A DNA stretch of 9,973 bases from JANLTP01 sp031363055 (GTDB lineage Bacteria; Pseudomonadota; Gammaproteobacteria; Burkholderiales; Burkholderiaceae_E): NCBI GenBank assembly GCA_031363055.1, contig JANLTP010000237.1, positions 1 to 9,973 of the forward strand, given 5' to 3'. Below are positions 1-6,388 of this stretch, in pieces. Both the position numbers and the translations under genes were made by a program. The notes below the pieces were generated by a model. The model had not been told where the DNA came from, made no database searches, and was given only the letters and a program-made list of their open reading frames with translations. Position 1 is the stretch's first letter. Each line of letters opens with the position of its first letter.

Positions 1-2
1 AC

Positions 3-140
3 AACCCTACCGAGACCAACGACGGCGTCGATAGCACCAATAGCAGCGATTTAGGATCGAACACACCTATCACGATGAAATTCCATCGCTATTCCCCGCT
101 TTTTTATCAACGCTATGCCTCAACCCCGACAGGCTCCTAG
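3..140 (+). CDS. 3' end of an unrecognised gene (partial)
   Basis: An open frame enters from the left edge and ends at a TAG at 138-140, about 45 codons. Most codons end in G or C, as in the clear genes of this window, and the other two forward frames close early. The visible residues are a Thr/Asn/Ser/Asp-rich, linker-like stretch, then a basic and aromatic tail (around MKFHRYSPLFYQRY). No domain is recognisable and no function is proposed. The stop lies 15 bases before the ATG at 156 that probably starts the exporter gene, so the two could be co-transcribed. The frame could also be open by chance, since it is short. Confidence 0.35.
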   Translation, partial: NPTETNDGVDSTNSSDLGSNTPITMKFHRYSPLFYQRYASTPTGS

Positions 141-155
141 AGCGCTCACACGATT

Positions 156-1495
156 ATGCCGAGCGCCTTATCAGCAAACCTGAATCGACCACCGCCCCCG
201 ACGCAATCGTCGGAAACAGCACAGTCGCGCCCCAGTCCACGTCGCCAGATCGTGTACGTTGGCAAGGACCCCGCTGGACCCTGGCGATTCTTCTCGCTGG
301 TCTGACGACTTTAGGCCCGTTTTCGATCGACACCTATTTGCCGGCGTTCGCCGGCATCGCCGCCGCGACCGGTGCGACACCGATGCAAATGCAGCAGACC
401 TTGTCGGCGTACTTGCTCGGCTTTGCGATCATGAGCCTTTTCCATGGCGCGCTGTCCGACAGTTTTGGTCGTCGCCCGGTCGTGCTCTGGGGCATCGGCA
501 TTTTTGTGCTGGCTTCGGTTGGCTGCGCCTTGTCGACCAGTATTGGCGTGCTGATCATGTTTCGTACCCTGCAGGGTCTGTGCACCGGTGCCGGCATGGT
601 GATTTCGCGCGCCATCATTCGCGACGTCTACGCGCCCGCCGAAGCGCAGCGCGCCATGTCGCAGGTCACCTTGTTCTTTGCTGTGGCGCCCGCCGTCGCA
701 CCGATGGTGGGCGGTGTGCTGTTCAGCGTTGCCAACTGGCAGGCGATCTTCTGGTTTCTGGCCATCGCCAGTCTGGTGTTATGGTTGACTACCTTCCGGT
801 TTTTGCCTGAGACACTGCCGTTGGCACAGCGCCAGGAGTTCAGTGTCGATAACCTGCTGCGCGGTTATTGGCAGTTGGGTTTCGATGCGCGCTTTCTGCT
901 GCTCGCGGTCTCGAGCAGTCTGCCGTTTAATGGTGTGTTCATCTACATTCTCGCGGCACCCGCTTTTCTGGGCGAGATCCTGGGCCTGGCGCCCACGCAA
1001 TTCTTCTGGTTCTTCCTGGCCACTGTCATAGGCGTCATGTGTGGTGCAACGATCAGCGGTCGCCTGGCGGGTCGCATCGAGCCGCGAGTCCAGGTTCGGA
1101 TCGGCTTCGCGATCATGTCACTGATGGCTGTGGTCAACGTGACCGCCAATTTGCTGTTCGTCGCTCATCCGTACTGGGCCATCGCACCGATCGGACTCTT
1201 CATGCTCGGCTGGAGCATGGCCACGCCGGCCATTACCTTGATGGTGCTCGACCTCTTTCCCGAGCGCCGAGGCATGGCGTCATCGCTGCAAGCGTTCGTT
1301 GGCAGTCTGATCAACGCGGTCGTGGCCGGCGTCATCGCGCCAATGGTCATGCATTCGGCCTTGGGGCTGGCCGTTGCATCGCTGATCATGTTGATGATCG
1401 GGCTGCTGTGCTGGCGCGTTGTTCGAACGTTCTGGACGCAGACCGGTAAGCAGCCATTGCTCAGACAAGCGTCTCAGATAGATAAGCGCGGCTAA
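156..1495 (+). CDS. Bcr/CflA-type drug efflux MFS transporter, apparent frameshift near the start
   Basis: Major facilitator superfamily exporter of the Bcr/CflA drug-resistance group, an inner-membrane proton antiporter of about 12 helices. The first helix carries the family signature GPFSIDTYLPAF, helix 2 follows as QQTLSAYLLGFAI, and the cytoplasmic MFS motif A is LSDSFGRRPV. Further helices run to about 1430. Length (about 440 aa) is slightly above the usual 400 because of a polar N-terminus. The problem is the start: helix 1 is encoded at 281-340, yet this frame has no ATG, GTG or TTG between its upstream stop (41-43) and TTG 338, which lies inside the signature. ATG 156 is one frame away. 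One extra A in the AAA run at 176-178 would give MPSALSAKPESTTAPD and continue straight into the exporter. A sequence error or a real inactivating deletion is therefore likely. Substrates cannot be told from sequence. Confidence 0.88.
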
Positions 1496-1660
1496 GATCA
1501 GGTGCTGACTCAGCGCCTTGCCGATCTCGACCAGTGCCGCTTTCTCGGCATCGTTGACGAGCGTGCGGCCAAAGCCGAAGAAGCTAGCCTCGGTGGCTGC
1601 CTCAGGTACCCGTTTGGCCACTTCCGACAACCAGGCGCTCCAAGCCTCGGGAGCCGTTCA
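1480..1660 (-). pseudogene. Orphan coding-like fragment next to the IS91 relic
   Basis: On the minus strand, reading from about 1660 down to about 1480, a frame with G/C-rich third positions gives a natural-looking sequence: EAWSAWLSEVAKRVPEAA, then SFFGFGRTLVNDAEKAAL, then VEIGKALSQHLILAAL. It has no clear start, because its upstream side meets the IS91 transposase start, and no clear stop of its own, since the frame drifts on in antisense to the exporter tail. I do not recognise the family. It is most simply an internal or C-terminal piece of a gene cut by the element or by rearrangement. The opposite strand is also open here, so the strand assignment rests on how protein-like the translation looks. 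Confidence 0.35.
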
Positions 1661-1661
1661 C

Positions 1662-2817
1662 ATGCAAGCCGTCGGTCGACAATCCTGTCAGTTACCGGAT
1701 GGCGTCCGGGTTCAGTACGAACGCCACCGTCCCGAACAGACTACGCTGTATCGCCTCGTTCAAGAGCGCGCCGCGACCTTTTTCGCTCAGGTCGAAGCCG
1801 CAGCGGGGGCCGGCGTTCCTCAGTTCGTTAAGGACGAGTTTGCAGCATTCCTCGAATGCGGCATTTTGGCCCACGGCTTCCTGCGTCTGCGCTGCGGCGA
1901 CTGTGGGCACGACAAGCTGGTGGCGTTCTCCTGCAAACGGCGCGGCTTCTGTCCGTCTTGTGGCGCCCACCGTATGGCGCAGACTGCGGCACACTTGGGC
2001 GATCACGCCCTGGCGAACGCCCGGCTGTACCGGTACGCCAGTGGGTGCTGTCACTGCCGATCCCGCTGCGCCTGCTGCTGGCCGCGCAGCCGCAGTTGCT
2101 TACGCCGGTGCTGCGGGTAGTGCACCGAGTGCTGAATCGCTTTCTGCTCGATCAGGTGGGTCTGACGGCAGACGAGGCCGACGGCGGCGCGGTGACACTG
2201 ATTCAACGATTTGGCTCGGCGGCCAACTTGAATATCCATCTACACTGCTTGGTTCTGGACGGCGTTTACCGGCGCGGTGCCGACCGTGAGCCACAGTTTG
2301 TCGGTGTGCCGGCACCGACCGACGAAGCGGTGCAGGCGGTGTTGCACAAGATCATCACGCGGATGATGAAGCTGCTCACCCGGCAAGGCGTTCTGATCGA
2401 AGAGCAGGGCGAAGCCTACTTGGCCGCTGGCGACGATTCGGACGAGTCGAGTGCGCTGCAACGCCACCGTCCAAGTGGTGTTGACGCTAAAGTCACCGTG
2501 GCGCGACGGCACCACGCACCTGGTGATGTCGCCGCTGGAGTTCATGCAGCGCCTGGCCGCGTTGGTGCCTAGAGCGCGACTGCGTTTGATCCGGTTTCAT
2601 GGCGTGCTGGCACCGTCTGTTACGCCAATTCGGCGAAGCTGCGCGCGCTGGTGGTGCCCCAACCACCATGCGAGTCCGCCCCGGTCGGCTTAAGATCATT
2701 GCGGCCATTCTCGAGGCACCCGTGATCGAGAAGCTCCTCACCCGCCTGGGCTTGCAGGCGAGGCCACCACCTCGGGGGCCTGCGCGTGGCCACATGCCGC
2801 TGCAACACGTTTTCTGA
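1662..2817 (+). pseudogene. IS91-family transposase, multiply frameshifted and internally deleted
   Basis: Pieces of an IS91-family transposase lie in order but in different frames. 1662-~2030 (frame 3) holds LVQERAATFFAQ and the zinc-binding region, with Cys pairs in LRCGDCGHDKL and FCPSCG. ~2030-2447 (frame 2) holds VRQWVLSLPIPLRLLLAA and the HUH motif NIHLHCLVLDGVY (the two His codons at 2237-2239 and 2243-2245). ~2448-2615 (frame 3) holds LKSPWRDGTTHLVMSPLEF and LIRFHGVLAP. ~2627-2680 (frame 2) holds AKLRALVVPQ. ~2688-2817 (frame 1) holds KIIAAILEAPVIEKLL to the stop. Relatives known to me carry about 80 more residues between the pieces joined near 2447, including the RYITRP stretch with the expected catalytic Tyr, and a segment before KIIAAIL that includes a WARLLKRVFDID-like motif. 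Both are missing, so the protein must be inactive. A GGGAG precedes ATG 1662. Confidence 0.9.
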
Positions 2818-3088
2818 GTCAGCCCTACCGAAACATTGCCGCTCGATCCGATCGAGCCTCAGTGGCGCGCGACCGGCTGCCTGCGCGACCATCCCCGGCG
2901 GCTGAGAATCAGTCTGGGCCTTGTACCCTGAATCAACCTGAGCCGAAACCGCTCGCTGACCGGGGAGGTTCAGCGAGCACAGAGCAAGTCCAGCGAGCAA
3001 ACTCACCTCCTACTCGTGCCAAGTCTCTGGCAACCGTGGCCGTACCGCACGACTCACTGGTGAAAACAGCGTTTAAAAATCCTATCCT
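2818..3088. other. Non-coding stretch, probable IS91 right flank
   Basis: About 270 bases between the stop of the transposase relic and the end of the convergent DJ-1 gene. I see no gene. A short open frame at 2840-2930 on the plus strand has no start or recognisable motif. The stretch contains a 9-bp hairpin (2951-2978) and a further copy of its arm at 2990-2998. No classical stem plus T-run terminator was found for either neighbouring gene. Confidence 0.5.
2951..2978. repeat. 9-bp inverted repeat with a third arm copy nearby
   Basis: GCTCGCTGA (2951-2959) is repeated inverted as TCAGCGAGC (2970-2978) around a 10-base, purine-rich loop. CAGCGAGC occurs again in direct orientation at 2991-2998. 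It lies about 130 bases after the transposase stop. IS91-like elements carry small hairpins at their replication and termination ends, so this may be a relic of one; a transcription terminator is less likely because no T-run follows. Confidence 0.5.
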
Positions 3089-3859
3089 CTACCGTCCCAG
3101 CGATTCAATGATGAGCCTGGCCGTTTGAGCGCCGGAAAAATTCTGCTGGCCCGTAATGAGATTGCCATCACGCACCGCATACTCACGCCAGAGTCCCACC
3201 TGGGTGAAGTTAGCGCCGATCGGTTTCATCTGGTCTTCGATGCGCCAGGGCATGAGGTGCCTGCCGCGCGGCAACAGGTTGTAATTCCCAACCGCTTGAT
3301 CGGCAAAGTCCTCTTCGCAGTTCGCAAAGCCGGTCACGGTCTTGCCGTTCGCCAGATACTCGCCGTTCGGTAGTTTCGCGTAGTTCAGAATTGCCACGCC
3401 GTGGCACAGTGCGGCGGCAATCTTGCTCGCCGCATAAAACTCGACAAACTTCGCATGCAGATCGGTGGCGGCCTCGAAATTGAACATCGGTGCCTGCCCG
3501 CCGGCCACGACGATCGCGTCGAACATTTTCACGTCGATGGTGTCGACCTTTGGCGTGTCGGTGGTCATCGCCAGCAGTTTCGGCGTATGAATGAAGCCCT
3601 GGCTGATCAAGTCACTACTCGAGTACCCGCTGGAATCATTGGGGTCGCTCATCGCGTCAGCCTCGCACTTGCCGCCGTTGGCACTGAACACGTCGACCTC
3701 GTAACCGGCCTCCTCGAAGGCATGGTACGGATGAGTCAGCTCGCTCCACCAGAACCCCACCGGCCGACCGCTGGTCGTTGAGACAGCGGGATTGGCGATC
3801 ACAATCGCGATGCGTTTTTTCGCCAGGGCGTTAACAACGTTGGGGTCTTTCAAGCTCAT
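3089..3859 (-). CDS. DJ-1/PfpI (class I glutamine amidotransferase-like) protein
   Basis: A complete 256-residue protein of the DJ-1/ThiJ/PfpI superfamily, closest in layout to Hsp31-like cytoplasmic members. That group includes cofactor-free glyoxalases, chaperones and deglycase-like enzymes. The nucleophile elbow AALCHGVAIL gives Cys152 followed by His153 (numbered from ATG 3859), and GFWWSELTHPY supplies the conserved acidic residue, Glu40. The AGGQAPMFNF strand-turn before the elbow fits the family loop. I chose ATG 3859 (MSLKDPN) over the upstream TTG at 3889 because GAAGAAAG lies about 8 bases ahead of it. The stop is TAG at 3089-3091. It is divergent from the LysR gene with 103 bases between the starts, the usual arrangement for LysR control of the neighbour. 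It is intact, unlike much of the window. The exact reaction, such as methylglyoxal removal, is inference. Confidence 0.88.
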   Translation of the reverse strand: MSLKDPNVVNALAKKRIAIVIANPAVSTTSGRPVGFWWSELTHPYHAFEEAGYEVDVFSANGGKCEADAMSDPNDSSGYSSSDLISQGFIHTPKLLAMTTDTPKVDTIDVKMFDAIVVAGGQAPMFNFEAATDLHAKFVEFYAASKIAAALCHGVAILNYAKLPNGEYLANGKTVTGFANCEEDFADQAVGNYNLLPRGRHLMPWRIEDQMKPIGANFTQVGLWREYAVRDGNLITGQQNFSGAQTARLIIESLGR

Positions 3860-3962
3860 GGAAATTCTTTCTTCAGGGGTTGCCGACAAGTGATTCTCCA
3901 GGTAAACACCAGAATCATAAATATCGTTATTTACAAATCATTGTTGTATATTTCGTTAACAT
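3860..3962. promoter_or_regulatory. Divergent promoter/operator between the DJ-1 gene and lysR
   Basis: The 103 bases between two divergent starts are markedly AT-rich compared with the surroundings, especially 3907-3962. An inverted repeat TAAATA-TCGT-TATTTA lies at 3918-3933 and a GTTAAC palindrome at 3955-3960. LysR proteins typically bind T-N11-A sites in such gaps, and this is the natural place for regulation of both genes. A TATATT at 3947-3952 could be a -10 element for lysR, but no convincing -35 is seen, so individual promoter elements are left unassigned. Confidence 0.6.
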
Positions 3963-4931
3963 ATGGAACTGAGCGAATTTCGCGCACTGGTCGCGGTCGT
4001 CGAGAATGGCAGTTTTACCAAGGCCGCCGAGGCCTTGGGACAACACAAGGCGGCCTTGTCGCGCACTATCAGTCTATGGGAGGCGCGACTTGGTGCCCGG
4101 CTCTTGGAGCGCAGCACCCGAGCGTTGTCATTGACCGAAATTGGCCGCGAGGTCTACGAACGGGCGCGGATCATTCTCAACGCGGTCAAGGACGCCGAAG
4201 ATCTGGTGCTAAAGACGCGGGCCGCACCACGTGGTCTGTTGCGACTTTCCTGCGGCGTCGAATTCGGCATGCTGGCGGTGAGCCGCTGGATCGATCACTA
4301 CCTGCTGCGACACCCCGAGGTCCAGATCGAAGCCGATTTTTCAGGGCGTTTGATTGACCTGGTTCACGAAGGTTTTGATCTGGCGATTCGGCTTGGAGAG
4401 TTGCCCGACTCAAGTCTTGTCGCCCGGCGTCTGGGTGAGCTGCACTACGGACTTTTTGCCTCGGCTGACTACTTGACGCAGCGCGGCACACCAAACATTG
4501 CGCCTGATTTGCAGCATCACAGCCTGCTCGCCTTCAGCGGCAGCCGCGGGCTTAGGGCCTGGAGGTTATGGCGTGCTGACGAGCAGATCACCATCAAGGG
4601 CTCCATCAGGCTCAAAGTGAACAACAGTTTTGCCGTTCGCGACGCCGCCGTTCTGGGTCTGGGGATCGCCCAATTGCCGCGCTGGTTAGCCCAGCCCGAA
4701 GTGTCTGAGGGCCGGCTGAAGGCGGTGTTACCCGACTGGACGCTGGCGCCGGTTCCGGTGCATGCACTTTTCCCGAGCGGCAAATATCTGAGCCCCAAAG
4801 TGCGGGCCTTTATTGAATTGGCCAGCAATGACTTCGTGAGCGGCGGCCAGTCTGTTACCCCAGGCGCGCCGCCCGGTTCGATCATTCCCGTTTCCAGAAG
4901 TCCTGCGACGGTATTCGGAAGGCCCGATTAA
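3963..4931 (+). CDS. LysR-family transcriptional regulator
   Basis: A 322-residue LysR-type regulator, a tetrameric DNA-binding protein switched by a small effector. Residues 1-60 form the winged helix-turn-helix: ELSEFRALVAVVENGSF, then TKAAEALGQHKAALSRTI, and ARLGARLLERSTRALSLTEIG. The effector-binding region covers about 90-290, with recognisable pieces such as DLVHEGFDLAIRLGELPDSS and AAVLGLGIAQLPRWL, typical of the subgroup near divergently encoded oxidoreductases. ATG 3963 is the only sensible start. The core fold ends near residue 291 (FIELASNDF). The last 31 residues look unconserved, and the end of the gene (4882-4931) lies antisense to the conserved tail of the AhpD-like gene, so the two 3' ends overlap. 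Its most likely target is the divergent DJ-1 gene, possibly with itself. The effector is unknown. Confidence 0.93.
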   Translation: MELSEFRALVAVVENGSFTKAAEALGQHKAALSRTISLWEARLGARLLERSTRALSLTEIGREVYERARIILNAVKDAEDLVLKTRAAPRGLLRLSCGVEFGMLAVSRWIDHYLLRHPEVQIEADFSGRLIDLVHEGFDLAIRLGELPDSSLVARRLGELHYGLFASADYLTQRGTPNIAPDLQHHSLLAFSGSRGLRAWRLWRADEQITIKGSIRLKVNNSFAVRDAAVLGLGIAQLPRWLAQPEVSEGRLKAVLPDWTLAPVPVHALFPSGKYLSPKVRAFIELASNDFVSGGQSVTPGAPPGSIIPVSRSPATVFGRPD

Positions 4932-5430
4932 AACGGGAGGACGCGTTCTCTCACGCGATGATCATCGTCAACTCGGCGATCGTGTCGTCGTCGAAATGCT
5001 GCTGCAAGCGGGCGAACAACTCGTCGTCGACGTCGCTTGAGGTCATTGCGTCGGCGTACTCAAGCGCCGCTTTTTCGGATTCGCTGAAATGCGAACTTTT
5101 CGCGTAGTCGTGGAGTGCATCGATCTTGCCCGTTGAGATCCCATGCCTGCTGCTCACGGCAGCATTCACGTCCTGTCAGAACTCGCAACCATTCCACCAG
5201 GCAACGCGTCGATTCAACAGACCTCGGAGTGCACCGGGCACGCATTTGGTCTGTTGTTGGAGGGCGGTCCACATTTCTCGCGCCGCGCGAAAATAGGCCG
5301 GATTGCGAGCGTAGAACAGATACGGAAAGAGCGGCTCGCCGCGCAGCGCGCGCTTTTCCTCGAGCTCCGCTTGCAGGTCCTCCGGAAGTTTCTCAATGTC
5401 AACCGGTGGAATTCGGGTCTTCAAATCCAT
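4882..5430 (-). CDS. Carboxymuconolactone decarboxylase/AhpD-like protein with two in-frame TGA codons (selenoprotein candidate or pseudogene)
   Basis: Read through in one frame, this encodes a 182-residue member of the CMD/AhpD superfamily, alkylhydroperoxidase-like proteins that use a CxxC thiol pair. It runs MDLKTRIPPVDIEKLPEDL, LLNRRVAWWNGCEF, then TGA (5176-5178, codon 85), QDVNAAVSSRHGIS, SESEKAALEYADAMT, LQQHFDDDTIAELTMIIA, then TGA (4951-4953, codon 160), then ENASSRFNRAFRIPSQDFW and a final TGA at 4882-4884. Relatives have Cys at the first TGA (CxxC) and usually Trp or Phe at the second. No frameshift occurs in the whole length. The start is ATG 5430, 8 bases from AGGAGG, rather than the ATG two codons earlier. 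A perfect 6-bp stem with a 5-nt loop follows the first TGA, so Cys82-x-x-Sec85 is possible. The second TGA then needs separate explanation: truncation, readthrough or decay. It probably shares an operon with the membrane protein upstream (45 bases). Confidence 0.75.
5148..5164 (-). promoter_or_regulatory. Hairpin just after the in-frame TGA, possible bacterial SECIS
   Basis: On the minus strand TGCTGC (5164-5159) pairs perfectly with GCAGCA (5153-5148) around the loop CGTGA. The loop begins 17 bases after the TGA at 5178-5176. A 6-bp apical stem, a small loop with G in its first two positions and this distance all agree with the general model of bacterial selenocysteine insertion elements. 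The same bases also encode ordinary conserved residues (NAAVSS), so coincidence cannot be excluded. Confidence 0.35.
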
Positions 5431-5475
5431 CGCCATATCCTCCTCAGCATGTCAGGCCATTGTCTTCGGCGCACA

Positions 5476-6129
5476 TCACGGCCGCAATGCGCGTACAAAT
5501 GATTCCAAGCGAACCTTACAGTACTCAGCCGAGCCAGTTTCCGTTGGCCCTTTGCACTCCTGGCCGTATTCGCGCACCGCCAGGACCACTTCCGGGAAGT
5601 GCGGTTGCGCGACGATTTGGTTACTCGACAACTCGCGCAACATGAGCCCATGGTTGTCTCTCAGGGTCAGCTTGGTTGGCTTGAAGCCGGCTAGATCTGC
5701 AAGGTCAACCGAGTCCTTGCCCTTGACCTGCTCCAACGGATACTTCGCCCGAGCCGGACCGCTTTGGAGCTTTTGTCCTTTGGCGCCAAGGCCAGGGTCG
5801 AAGCGCTTCGCGTCGCCCAATCGATTGGCCACGCGTTCGTATTCGGTTACAGGCGCAATCGGCCCTTGAGCGCGCTCCTTTGAAGAACGATTCAATACGA
5901 TGGCGGCAACCGCCGGATCTCGAAACCCCTTCAACGCGATCACGTCGATTGGAACGGGCCACACGCCGCGGACAATCGGTTGAGCCAGTTGGGCGCAACG
6001 TTGGATCGTTTGCAGGCCAAGCAAGGTCGCCGCCAAGACCGCCAGGACCGCCAGGACCGCCAGGAAGAGCAGACACAGGACGATGCCGATGAAGGCGAGA
6101 AGAACGAGTGCTTCGATTCCAAGACCCAT
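5476..6129 (-). CDS. Hypothetical protein with one N-terminal membrane helix
   Basis: A 217-residue protein I do not recognise. Residues 5-39 are a long hydrophobic segment (ALVLLAFIGIVLCLLFLAV, then LAVLAVLAATLLGL), a membrane anchor or uncleaved signal. The rest is a soluble region of about 175 residues rich in charged residues, with segments such as DLAGFKPTKLTLRDNHGLML and HFPEVVLAVREYGQECKG, presumably outside the cytoplasm, and two cysteines (in QECKG and EYCKV) that could form a disulfide. The helix contains three LAV units encoded by a 9-bp tandem repeat (6035-6061). ATG 6129 has only a weak ribosome site (AGAAGA). The stop is TGA at 5476-5478, 45 bases before the AhpD-like start, so the two are probably one transcript. 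No motif supports a function. Confidence 0.65.
   Translation of the reverse strand: MGLGIEALVLLAFIGIVLCLLFLAVLAVLAVLAATLLGLQTIQRCAQLAQPIVRGVWPVPIDVIALKGFRDPAVAAIVLNRSSKERAQGPIAPVTEYERVANRLGDAKRFDPGLGAKGQKLQSGPARAKYPLEQVKGKDSVDLADLAGFKPTKLTLRDNHGLMLRELSSNQIVAQPHFPEVVLAVREYGQECKGPTETGSAEYCKVRLESFVRALRP
6035..6061. repeat. 9-bp tandem repeat inside the membrane-helix codons
   Basis: Three consecutive 9-base units, AAGACCGCC then AGGACCGCC twice, followed by a partial copy starting AGGA. On the minus strand they read LAVLAVLAV in the anchor of the hypothetical protein. Units are a multiple of three, so copy-number change would alter helix length without shifting frame. Confidence 0.85.
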
Positions 6130-6388
6130 AACAGTTCTTCTAATCTCATGGTAAACGCCAGCGCAAGCTGGGTTGGACGAACGGTCAAAGGGCGCTGGGT
6201 GTTCATACGAGCGTAGATTTGCCCGGCGGTGTGCCGCGTCAGGCGAAGCTCAAGTCGACGCTCAAGGCGATGCGCATGGCGCTGTTCAAGGCTTGACAAT
6301 GCGGCCTGATCGGCCCATAACTGTCAGCGGAGTTCGGTCGCCATGCAGTGTGGCGCGGTGACGAAATTGTCAGGATGAAGGCGTTGGT
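6130..6388. other. Divergent intergenic region between the membrane protein and the serine hydrolase
   Basis: 259 bases between two divergent starts. It holds a good plus-strand promoter (6293-6321, separate entry) for the hydrolase. Short open frames run across it on both strands, for example one on the minus strand starting near 6299 that overlaps the membrane protein gene in another frame. None has a recognised motif, a good ribosome site or convincing codon use. No minus-strand promoter could be assigned. Confidence 0.5.
6293..6321 (+). promoter_or_regulatory. Sigma70-type promoter for the serine hydrolase
   Basis: A perfect -35 hexamer TTGACA (6293-6298), a 17-base spacer and the -10 CATAAC (6316-6321, four of six matches). 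Transcription would begin near 6328, giving a leader of about 60 bases before ATG 6389. The ideal -35 and spacing in G+C-rich DNA make a chance match less likely. Confidence 0.55.

Larger units (their letters stand above)
1650..3070 (+). mobile_element. IS91-family insertion sequence relic (approximate bounds)
   Basis: This is a degraded IS91-type element, a family that transposes by a rolling-circle-like mechanism with an HUH enzyme and normally leaves no target duplication. Its transposase remnant occupies 1662-2817. The left limit is set by the start of the transposase reading frame. The right limit is a guess, placed between a hairpin at 2951-2978 and the end of the DJ-1 gene at 3089. No terminal sequence was identified with certainty. 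Confidence 0.5.

Noticed and set aside
4922..4937. CCCG-ATTAAAA-CGGG inverted repeat at the lysR stop as a terminator
   Set aside because: The stem is only 4 bp with no T-run, and it lies in the conserved coding tail of the AhpD-like gene.
6150..6295. Plus-strand frame ending KLKSTLKAMRMALFKA before the serine hydrolase
   Set aside because: No start with a ribosome site, no known motif, and it is short; the promoter for the hydrolase lies immediately after it.
5940..6299. Minus-strand open frame covering the intergenic region and the start of the membrane protein gene
   Set aside because: It is out of frame with the hydrophobic anchor; its C-terminal half is a Ser/Cys/Trp-rich shadow of the LAV repeats (SWRSWRSWRR). 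Its N-terminal half looks only mildly protein-like.
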